From positions 3,658,001-3,722,000 of the forward strand of contig NZ_CP102950.1 in NCBI RefSeq assembly GCF_024741795.1: 64,000 nucleotides of DNA, given 5' to 3'. The notes under the pieces were generated by a model. The model worked only from the letters and a program-made list of their open reading frames with translations. It ran no database searches and had not been told where the DNA came from. Origin of the DNA: Arthrobacter sp. CJ23 (GTDB taxonomy: Bacteria; Actinomycetota; Actinomycetes; Actinomycetales; Micrococcaceae). The translations under genes and the position numbers were made by a program. Of the stretch, positions 57,626 through 64,000 are shown in pieces (position 1 is the first letter of the stretch; each line of letters begins with the position of its first letter).

Positions 57626-59311
57626 ATGTACCTGCTGCTCGCCGCCCATGCCGACGGCGCAGCCATCCAGCGGGTCTCCCCTGCTGGCAAGGCCACAGCG
57701 GACGCGCGCCTGGTCAGCGAAGGCGATCTGCCCGCCGTCGTGCGTGAACTGGAAGCCCAGCGCCCGCGCTGGGTGTGGCATCGGACCCAGGACTGGTACC
57801 CGGCGCTCCTGGCGGCCGGCATCGAGCTGGAGCGCTGCCACGACCTCACCCTGTGCGGCGCCATCCTGGCCCATTCCGAATTCACCGCCCACACCGCCTA
57901 CGCCCTGAACGCCGAGAAGCTCACGCAGGACGACGACTCCCAACCGCCGCGGGCCCTGCAGCCGCCCGCCGCGCCCGCCGAGCAGGGCGCCCTCTTCGAG
58001 GATCCCGGTCCGCGCCAGGCGCAGGCCGGCCTCGAGGAGCTCCGCACCGAATTCGCCGCCCATCAGCACGCCCTCGTCCAGGCACCCGCGGACAAGCAGA
58101 AAAGGCTCCAGCTGCTGCTGGCCGCCGAATCGGCGGCGGCGATGATCGCCGCGGAGATGCAGCATGCCGGCGTGCCGTGGCGGGAGCAGCTGCACGAGGA
58201 AATCCTGGCCGGCCATCTGGGCCCGCGCCCGCCGGCAGGCCACCGTCCGGCCAAGCTGGAGGCCCTCTGCGCCGAGCTGCGGAGCATCCTCAAGTCGCCC
58301 AATCTGAACCCGGACTCCCCGCAGGACCTCATGCGTGCCCTGCACCGGAACGGCATCGAGGTCAAGAGCACGCGGCAGTGGGAACTGCAGGAATCCAGCC
58401 ACCCGGCCATCCAGCCACTCCTGGCCTACAAGAAGCTCTCGCGCCTGCACACCGCCAACGGTTGGACGTGGCTGGACGCCTGGGTGCGCGACGGGCGTTT
58501 CCGGCCCGAATACGTGGTGGGCGGCGTGGTGTCCGGGCGCTGGGCTTCGCGCGGCGGCGGGGCGCTGCAGATCCCGCGCAACATCCGTGGCGCCGTCCAC
58601 GCCGATCCCGGCCATAAACTGATCGTCGCCGATGCCTCCCAGCTCGAGCCGCGTGTTCTCGTGGCACTCGCGCAGGACACCAAGATGGCCGAGGCCGCCC
58701 GCGACAAAGACCTCTACGCCGGCATCGCGGCCCAGGGCTTCGGCGGCGACCGGGCCAAGGCCAAGATCGCCCTCCTTGGCGCCATCTACGGCGCCACCAC
58801 CGGCGAGTCGGGACGCCTCATGCCCCAGCTCGCCCGGACCTACCCGCGGGCGGTCGGCTTCGTGGAACAGGCGGCGCGCGACGGCGAGGCAGGCCGCACC
58901 GTCACCTCGCGGCTTGGCCGCAGCAGCCCGCCGCCATCGCAGGGATGGCTCCGCAGCCAGCGGTCCACGACGGCGGAGGAGCAGCGCCGCGCGGACAGCC
59001 TGGCCCGCACCCGCGGCCGCTTCACCCGCAACTTCGTGGTGCAGGGTTCCGCCGCGGACTGGGCCTCGTGCTGGCTGGCTGAATTACGACGGCGGCTGCG
59101 CGCGCTGCGTGCCGGGGGCTCGCCGACCGGGGAACTGGTGTTTTTCCTCCACGACGAAGTCATGGTCCATGCCCCGGACGATGCCGTGGAAGCATGCATC
59201 CGGGCCATCGAGGAATCCGCCAATGCCGCCAAGGAACTCCTCTTCGGCGCCATCCCGGTCGAGTTCCCGGTGAGCATCGCCGTCGTCGACTCCTACGACA
59301 AGGCGAAATAG
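57626..59311 (+). CDS. Bifunctional 3'-5' exonuclease/DNA polymerase, family A-like
   Basis: A 561-residue PolA relative without the 5' nuclease domain. The N-terminal exonuclease-like region (about 1-130) is divergent. The polymerase has motif A VADASQLEPRV near residue 336, motif B RAKAKIALLGAIYGATTG near 374 and motif C FLHDEVMVHAP near 512. Compared with DNA polymerase I, motif A is DASQLEP instead of DYSQIELR, and Phe of the O-helix is Leu, so nucleotide selection may differ. CATGAT stands six bases before ATG 57626. It may be a repair enzyme found in actinobacteria. Confidence 0.87.
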   Translation: MYLLLAAHADGAAIQRVSPAGKATADARLVSEGDLPAVVRELEAQRPRWVWHRTQDWYPALLAAGIELERCHDLTLCGAILAHSEFTAHTAYALNAEKLTQDDDSQPPRALQPPAAPAEQGALFEDPGPRQAQAGLEELRTEFAAHQHALVQAPADKQKRLQLLLAAESAAAMIAAEMQHAGVPWREQLHEEILAGHLGPRPPAGHRPAKLEALCAELRSILKSPNLNPDSPQDLMRALHRNGIEVKSTRQWELQESSHPAIQPLLAYKKLSRLHTANGWTWLDAWVRDGRFRPEYVVGGVVSGRWASRGGGALQIPRNIRGAVHADPGHKLIVADASQLEPRVLVALAQDTKMAEAARDKDLYAGIAAQGFGGDRAKAKIALLGAIYGATTGESGRLMPQLARTYPRAVGFVEQAARDGEAGRTVTSRLGRSSPPPSQGWLRSQRSTTAEEQRRADSLARTRGRFTRNFVVQGSAADWASCWLAELRRRLRALRAGGSPTGELVFFLHDEVMVHAPDDAVEACIRAIEESANAAKELLFGAIPVEFPVSIAVVDSYDKAK

Positions 59312-59378
59312 CAGCCGCCGGACCGGCAGCCGAAGCCCGCCCCTTGCCCGCACCCCCGCGCCGTAGGACACTGGCCCC

Positions 59379-60275
59379 GTGGGATCCGACAGCCGCGACG
59401 CGCTGGGAACATACCTTGCTTTCCAGTTGACCGAACTGGAGGGCTACCTCCCCCTGATCGCGGCGGCCGACCAGGAAGCCATCCACGGCGCACGGCTTGC
59501 CCTGCGCCGCCTGAGGTCGGTCCTGAGCTGCTACAAGGAGATCCTCCCCAAGGTGCCCGGCCCCGTCCGCGAGGAGGTCAGATGGCTGGCGCGGTCCCTG
59601 GGTGAGGCCAGGGACGCATACGTGCTGGGCAAACGGATCGCCCTCTCCCTTGACGCGAATGGCTCATGGCGTGCGCCCGGCCCCCTGCACGCCTCGGTGG
59701 ACGCCCTGATGGCCGCCAGCGGGCGCTCCGCGGCTGCCCTGGGCGCAGGAAAGCGCAGCCGCCGGGCGGTCCAGGCGGCCCGGGAGGCCCTGCTCGCCGG
59801 AAAGCGCAAGGGAAAGGGCAAGGCCTCCCACCGGTTGCGCCAGGACGGACGGAACCACACCCTGGATGAGCTGGCGCAGCGGCTGCAGACCCAGTGGGAA
59901 ACGCTGCAGCTCAGCCTGGCCGCAGAGGCAACAGCCACCGACGAGGCGGAACGGAACACGCTGCTGCACCAGGCACGCAAGGACATCAAGTGCCTCAGGT
60001 ATGCGGTGGAGGCCGCGGCCGAGGCCTTTGGTCCCACAGCGGCGGGGATCATCCAGCCGGCCATCGCCATGCAGCGGATCCTCGGCGAGCAGCACGACAG
60101 CGTGGTGGCCGGAGCATGGCTCGAGGCGCTTGCGGCCAGCCCGGGCGTGGACAGCTCGGACGCCGCGGAACTCCGGGCCATGGAGGCCCGCCGGCTGGCC
60201 GGCGCCGAGGCACAGTTCCGGGCCGCCGCCGTCGAATTTCCGGTTCCCGCGCCGCGCCGCGTCCTGCTGTTCTGA
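59379..60275 (+). CDS. CHAD domain protein
   Basis: A 298-residue all-helical CHAD domain protein that binds polyphosphate through basic residues. Conserved pieces are EAIHGARLALRRLRSVLSCY near residue 35, HQARKDIKCLRYAVEAAAEAF near 195 and LGEQHDSVVAGAWLEAL near 230. A strongly basic insert KRKGKGKASHRLR lies near 145. It may tether to polyphosphate granules. The start is GTG 59379, with GACACT six bases upstream. Confidence 0.87.
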   Translation: MGSDSRDALGTYLAFQLTELEGYLPLIAAADQEAIHGARLALRRLRSVLSCYKEILPKVPGPVREEVRWLARSLGEARDAYVLGKRIALSLDANGSWRAPGPLHASVDALMAASGRSAAALGAGKRSRRAVQAAREALLAGKRKGKGKASHRLRQDGRNHTLDELAQRLQTQWETLQLSLAAEATATDEAERNTLLHQARKDIKCLRYAVEAAAEAFGPTAAGIIQPAIAMQRILGEQHDSVVAGAWLEALAASPGVDSSDAAELRAMEARRLAGAEAQFRAAAVEFPVPAPRRVLLF

Positions 60276-60514
60276 ACACCCGCCTGCGCGCCCCGGGGGC
60301 ACCGCGCAGGCGTGCCAGGCGCGCACCGCACCATAGCCCCGGAGAGCCTTCAAGGCCAGTCATATTCACCCGGATGAGCCGGTATGACCCCGGGGAGGTC
60401 ATGTACCGTGCGGTAACTTCGTTTGCCCTGCGGCTTCCGCCTACTATCGCACTGTGGCGTCCGACACACGCGGATGCCGTTATGCAAGGAAGCATTAAGG
60501 GGGAGACTGCAGCT

Positions 60515-60715
60515 ATGGCTGGCAAGTTCGAAATTCTCAAGGACAGCGACACCTCGTACCGGTTCCGGCTCACGGCCGCGGACGGAACAGTTGTGGCGGT
60601 GTCGCCGACGTTCAAGCACCTTCAGGGCGTGGTTGACGGCATCAACGCGGTCCGCGAAAACGCCGCCACGGGTCTCATCGTGGACCGCTCCGGCACGGAG
60701 CGCATGGCGGCCTAG
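60515..60715 (+). CDS. DUF1508 (YegP-like) small protein
   Basis: A 66-residue single-repeat DUF1508 protein: GKFEILKDSDTSYRFRLTAADG, then a conserved hydrophobic-turn VVAVSPTFKHLQGVVDGINAVREN. E. coli YegP has two such units. Function is unknown. ATG 60515 has GGGGGAGA upstream. The much longer frame through the CHAD gene is a GC artefact. Confidence 0.85.
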   Translation: MAGKFEILKDSDTSYRFRLTAADGTVVAVSPTFKHLQGVVDGINAVRENAATGLIVDRSGTERMAA

Positions 60716-60850
60716 CAGCATGAGCCGCACCGGCGCCCACAGCGGGCGCCGTGCGGCCCCAACGCCGGGCATCCGCGCTGTGCCGCCCCAACGCCGGCAT
60801 CCGCGCCGTGCGGCCCCCGCACCAGCGCCCCGCGCCAGCCGGCCCCGCCG

Positions 60851-61528
60851 CTAGATATCGATCTCGAACAGCCGCTCTTCATCCCACGGAACCGTCCAGC
60901 CGAGCTCATCGAAGAGCCCGCTGAGGACCATCCCCGTGAAGCCCCACACCACAACGCCGTTGACGATGAAGCCCGGGCTCGTGAACGTCCGCCCGAAGCG
61001 GCTGATGGTCGCCGTGACGCGGTTGTCCGGATCCAGCAGATCCCGCACCGGCACCCGGAAGACCTGCGCCGATTCCCCGTAGTCCACTACGCGGACCGGC
61101 GACGGCGACGCCCACCACGCCAGCACCGGCGTCACCCTGAACTTGCTGCGGGCCAGCCCCAGTTCCGGGATGACGCCCAGAACCTGGACACCGCCGGCGT
61201 CGAGCCCTGTTTCCTCCACGGCCTCCCGCAGGGCAGCCGCCACCACCGAGTCGTCCCCGGGATCGACGCTGCCGCCAGGGAACGCCACCTGGCCGGGGTG
61301 GTCATCCAGGGTGTGTGCGCGTTCCAGCAGCAGGACGTCCAGGTCCGCGGGCGCGATGGGCCGCCCGGACTCGGCGGGGATGTCATCGAGCACGCCGAAC
61401 AGCATCAGGACGGCCGCGGGCCTGTTCGTCTCCTCGCCCACTGCCAGCTGCGCCCAATGCTCTGAACGATGTTCCGCGCCCGCATCAAAGCGCGTAATCA
61501 GGCCTGCCAGGTCCTCGAGCGCCGTCAC
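60851..61528 (-). CDS. NUDIX hydrolase, CoA pyrophosphatase-like
   Basis: A 225-residue NUDIX protein. The Nudix box is [26 protein letters not shown] near residue 90, close to the GX5EX7REUXEEXGU pattern with Asp instead of the first Glu. It is preceded by [21 protein letters not shown], typical of CoA/ADP-ribose pyrophosphatases such as NudL. It is the homologue of Rv3672c beside nth. GTG 61528 overlaps the nth stop by four bases (GTGA), so the two are coupled. Confidence 0.88.
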   Translation of the reverse strand: MTALEDLAGLITRFDAGAEHRSEHWAQLAVGEETNRPAAVLMLFGVLDDIPAESGRPIAPADLDVLLLERAHTLDDHPGQVAFPGGSVDPGDDSVVAAALREAVEETGLDAGGVQVLGVIPELGLARSKFRVTPVLAWWASPSPVRVVDYGESAQVFRVPVRDLLDPDNRVTATISRFGRTFTSPGFIVNGVVVWGFTGMVLSGLFDELGWTVPWDEERLFEIDI

Positions 61529-62319
61529 GAAGGCCTCCTCTGCGATTCCATCCGGATCTCCGCCGCGCGGTGCGTCTCGGCCAGCAGCTGCGCCAGAAGC
61601 GCCTCGTTGCCCGGGGCGAGCTCGTACTTGAGCAGCTTGGCAGCCTTGGCGGGGTCGGTCTCGCCGTCCCCGTAGCTGGGGCACAGCGTGGCGACGGGGC
61701 AGGCGCCGCAGGCGGGCCGGCGCGCATGGCAGACCCGGCGGCCGTGGAAGACCACCCGGTGGGAGAGCATGGTCCAGTCCTTGGGTTCGAACAGCTCCGC
61801 GACGTCGAATTCAATCTTCACGGGGTCCTCGGAGGCGGTCCAGCCGAAGCGGCGGGCGAGCCTGCCGAAGTGCGTGTCCACGGTGATCCCGGGGACCCCG
61901 AAGGCATTGCCCAGCACCACGTTCGCGGTTTTCCGCCCGACGCCGGGAAGCGTCACCAGGTCTTCGAGCCGGCCGGGCACCTCGCCGTCGTACTCGTCCA
62001 CCAGGCGGGTGCTGAGCGCCAAGACGTTTTTCGCCTTGGCCCGGAAGAAGCCGGTGGGCTGCAGGATGGCTTCCAGCTCGGCGGGCTCGGCCTCGGACAT
62101 GGCGCGGGCGTCCGGGTAGCGGGCGAACAGGATCTTGGTGACCTGGTTGACCAGCACATCGGTGGTCTGGGCGGACAGCACCGTGGCCACGACGAGTTCG
62201 AAAGGATTCCGGAAGTCCAGCTCGGCGTGCGCGTACGGGTACATCACGGCGAGGGCCTTGTTGATCCGGCGCGCCCGGCGCTTGAGGGCGAGCGGCGTTT
62301 CGGCTCCGTCGGCGGCCAC
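61525..62319 (-). CDS. nth: Endonuclease III (DNA glycosylase/AP lyase)
   Basis: A 264-residue base-excision repair enzyme. The HhH motif is [17 protein letters not shown] near residue 122, with catalytic Lys, and the catalytic Asp is in [13 protein letters not shown] near 146. A C-terminal [4Fe-4S] cluster is formed by C-x6-C-x2-C-x5-C ([17 protein letters not shown]) near 200. It removes oxidised pyrimidines. The 45-residue C-terminal extension past the cluster is larger than in E. coli. Confidence 0.95.
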   Translation of the reverse strand: MAADGAETPLALKRRARRINKALAVMYPYAHAELDFRNPFELVVATVLSAQTTDVLVNQVTKILFARYPDARAMSEAEPAELEAILQPTGFFRAKAKNVLALSTRLVDEYDGEVPGRLEDLVTLPGVGRKTANVVLGNAFGVPGITVDTHFGRLARRFGWTASEDPVKIEFDVAELFEPKDWTMLSHRVVFHGRRVCHARRPACGACPVATLCPSYGDGETDPAKAAKLLKYELAPGNEALLAQLLAETHRAAEIRMESQRRPS

Positions 62320-62330
62320 GGGCGGGCTGC

Positions 62331-63587
62331 CTAGCCGCGTTCGATGTGGCTGAGGTCGCGCAGGACGCCCACCTTGCCGTCGGTGTCCTGGACGAGGAAC
62401 TCGTGGCCGCGGTCTTCCAGGGCGAGCACCCAGCCGCCGGGTTCGATCGTGAAGACGGGCTCCCCGGTCTGCTCACTGACGGCCGGGCGGGGCTGTGCGA
62501 CGGCGAACCAGAAGGCCTCGTAGGCAGGGGCGTGCCCGGATTCCTCGGGGCGGCTGGCGGGGTCCACGGTGGCGCCGATGGATTCGCTGACGGCCCGGGT
62601 GTCCGCGGAGACCACTGGCGTTGCCATGGTGGCCGCCAGCGGCTGGGGTGCGGCGGCTTCCGGTGCCGCCTCGGCAGGCTGGGCTGCTGCGGGATGGTCG
62701 ACGACGGGCTCCGGGGTGACCGTTTGCGGGGCCGCGGACAGCGGGGCCGGGTGAACGGCCGCGGGCTGCGCCCCAGCCGGAGCAGGTGCTGCGGGAGGCA
62801 CGACGGCGGCGGCCTGGGTGGCGGGGGCCGTGGGAGCGGCCGGGGCTGTGGAAGAAACCGGTGCGGCCTGGGTGGCCGGTGCGGTGCCGCCCGGCATTAC
62901 CGGGCTCCAGGCTGCGGGCTTGCTTTCCTTGGGTGCCTTGGGGGCCTTGGGCGCCTTGGGGGCTGCCGGCTTGCGGCTGGGCACGGCGGCGTCGCGGGCC
63001 ACCACATGGGCCGGGGTTTCGGCGCGGCCCTTGAAGTCGTCGCAGAGCCACGGCAGGCGCGTCGCGAAGACGGTGGCGAGCAGGAGTCCCAGTGAACCGA
63101 CCAGTCCCAGGAGGGCGCTGCCGGTGAAGAACGAGGCCGTGGCGAGGAAGAACAGGGCCACGGCAAAGGAGGCGGTGACGGACGCGAACTGGTCCACTGA
63201 CAGGGAACCGATGCGCACCACGGCGTCCGGCTGCAGGCGGCGGGCCACGAACAGGGCGGCCACGATCAGGGGCAGGATGATGCCGATGCCCAGGAAGAAG
63301 AGGTTGTTGACGTTCCACAGGTTGTAGCGCCCGCCGAGCATGGGCAGCAGGGAGGCGACAAAAAGGATCGCCGTGGACCCAAAGACGGTGAGGTCACGGA
63401 TGGTGAAGGGGCCCAACACGGCATCGTACTTTGCAGGCGTAGTGGCACCTCCGGCTACTGGAGCGGTCCCAGCGGCACTTCCGGCTGCGGGAGGGGCTTC
63501 AGCGGCCAGTCCGCTTCCAGCTCCTGCTTCGGGGGCCGTTCCGTGCGGATCCGCACCTTTGTTCGGGCCTAGGCTGAGCTGGTTCAT
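62331..63587 (-). CDS. Hypothetical membrane protein with Ala/Pro-rich cytoplasmic domain
   Basis: A 418-residue protein. Residues 1-45 are Ala/Gly-rich. Helices lie at about 58-75, 85-105 and 125-165. A long, disordered Ala/Pro/Val-rich region (190-350) with a short Lys run ([18 protein letters not shown]) follows. The final part is a compact domain ([63 protein letters not shown]) that looks SH3-like. ATG 63587 follows AAGGAGATACACA, an ideal RBS. It sits next to nth, as does membrane gene Rv3675 in M. tuberculosis (from memory). Confidence 0.78.
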   Translation of the reverse strand: MNQLSLGPNKGADPHGTAPEAGAGSGLAAEAPPAAGSAAGTAPVAGGATTPAKYDAVLGPFTIRDLTVFGSTAILFVASLLPMLGGRYNLWNVNNLFFLGIGIILPLIVAALFVARRLQPDAVVRIGSLSVDQFASVTASFAVALFFLATASFFTGSALLGLVGSLGLLLATVFATRLPWLCDDFKGRAETPAHVVARDAAVPSRKPAAPKAPKAPKAPKESKPAAWSPVMPGGTAPATQAAPVSSTAPAAPTAPATQAAAVVPPAAPAPAGAQPAAVHPAPLSAAPQTVTPEPVVDHPAAAQPAEAAPEAAAPQPLAATMATPVVSADTRAVSESIGATVDPASRPEESGHAPAYEAFWFAVAQPRPAVSEQTGEPVFTIEPGGWVLALEDRGHEFLVQDTDGKVGVLRDLSHIERG

Positions 63588-64000
63588 TGTGTATCTCCTT
63601 CGTGCGGCGGCGCCTTGCACGGGCTGGTCCGGCGGCTGCCACGGGCTGTTTCCCGCGGCGGGCCGGTGCCCGGTCGGTGCGTCTCAAGACTTCTTCAGCC
63701 TATGCCACGCCCCTGACAGTGTTCCAGCGGATGGACCCCTGATCCTCCAGGGGCGAAACCGGCGGCCCCGAATCTCCGAGCGCGCGGCCGCGGACGTCAT
63801 GAAACGCATAATTCAGCGCCACAGCGCCATTCGGCGCTAAAAATCGACCGTTCACTGGCGGCTTTGTGACAAGGCACACGTAGGACCTCCCGAAGCGCTA
63901 GTGTTTATGGCGGACAGCACTCTGCGGAACTTCCGCGGGACCGCACGACGCCGTGACCCCGGCGGCGGTCCGGCCGGCGGCCTCCGCGCAGCAAAAGATC
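63588..64000. other. Right-edge intergenic region with a CRP/GlxR-like site
   Basis: 413 bp with no convincing gene. TGTGACAAGGCACACG (63865-63880) matches 8 of 10 defined positions of the CRP/GlxR consensus TGTGA-N6-TCACA. Downstream a -10-like TAGTGT is at 63899-63904. An ATG at 63908 stays open to the edge but gives an unrecognised, Arg/Gly-rich sequence. By synteny the next gene may be crp, but it is not in this window. Confidence 0.4.

Noticed and set aside
63908..64000. Partial gene at the right edge (ATG 63908)
   Set aside because: Only 31 codons visible, Arg/Gly-rich, the start is two bases from the -10 box; cannot be told from a 5' UTR.

Overview
The window reads as a chromosomal segment of a high-GC Gram-positive actinobacterium, most like Arthrobacter/Pseudarthrobacter (Micrococcales). 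The evidence is the GC-rich codon use, the menaquinone and System II cytochrome c genes, a DUF4244-type Flp pilin cluster, the tiny ribosomal protein bS22, and many genes with a TANNNT -10 box about 6-7 nt before the start codon (leaderless mRNAs). There are about 67 protein genes. I found no tRNA or rRNA gene, no CRISPR array and no prophage. The only mobile element is one intact IS110-family insertion sequence.

Layout. 0-7 kb (minus strand): a cut-off amino acid permease, a short NirB-like FAD oxidoreductase with a small partner protein, an ABC-F ATPase with a possible regulatory leader, and a Mn/Fe/Zn-type ABC importer. 7-9.4 kb: a CPBP protease, then an IS110 element inserted in the left arm of a palindrome. 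9.4-13 kb: VOC protein, menB, menE, menA. 13-15.4 kb: two small membrane proteins, an AbiEi/DUF559-like protein and gene-free DNA with REP-like repeats. 15.4-20.2 kb (minus strand): ccsB-resB-ccdA-tlpA-phosphatase, a cytochrome c maturation operon. 20.2-25.4 kb: yceI, two Pro/Gln/Tyr-rich membrane proteins, rex, glutaredoxin, HAD-IB hydrolase, bS22, HTH protein. 25.5-31.6 kb: DAHP synthase behind an aromatic leader peptide, a LacI regulator, the lactate regulator/lldD pair, gdhA. 31.8-40.2 kb: ArsR protein, membrane protein, deacetylase-like AcuC, TrkH/TrkA, proC, sugar isomerase, Ppx/GppA, SseB-like protein. 40.3-45.7 kb: a pair of covarying hairpin repeats, topA, ArsR-type regulator, methyltransferase. 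45.7-47.8 kb: three tandem paralogous lipoproteins. 47.8-52 kb: trhO, a GNAT protein, an MrfA-like helicase. 52-57.4 kb (minus strand): a complete-looking Tad/Flp operon. 57.6-64 kb: a PolA-like polymerase, CHAD protein, DUF1508 protein, NUDIX, nth, a membrane protein and a gene-free right edge.

How the genes fit together: menaquinone synthesis, haem-cytochrome assembly and the NADH sensor Rex form a respiratory neighbourhood. lldD (lactate oxidation to pyruvate) sits under a FadR-type repressor with two mirror-image operators across the promoter. The order rex-glutaredoxin-HAD-IB-HTH/bS22-proC-isomerase-Ppx, the ccdA/resB/ccsB/men genes, and topA-helicase-Tad-nth all resemble blocks I remember from Mycobacterium tuberculosis. 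The window is therefore mostly conserved actinobacterial core, and the less familiar material lies in the intergenic DNA and leaders.
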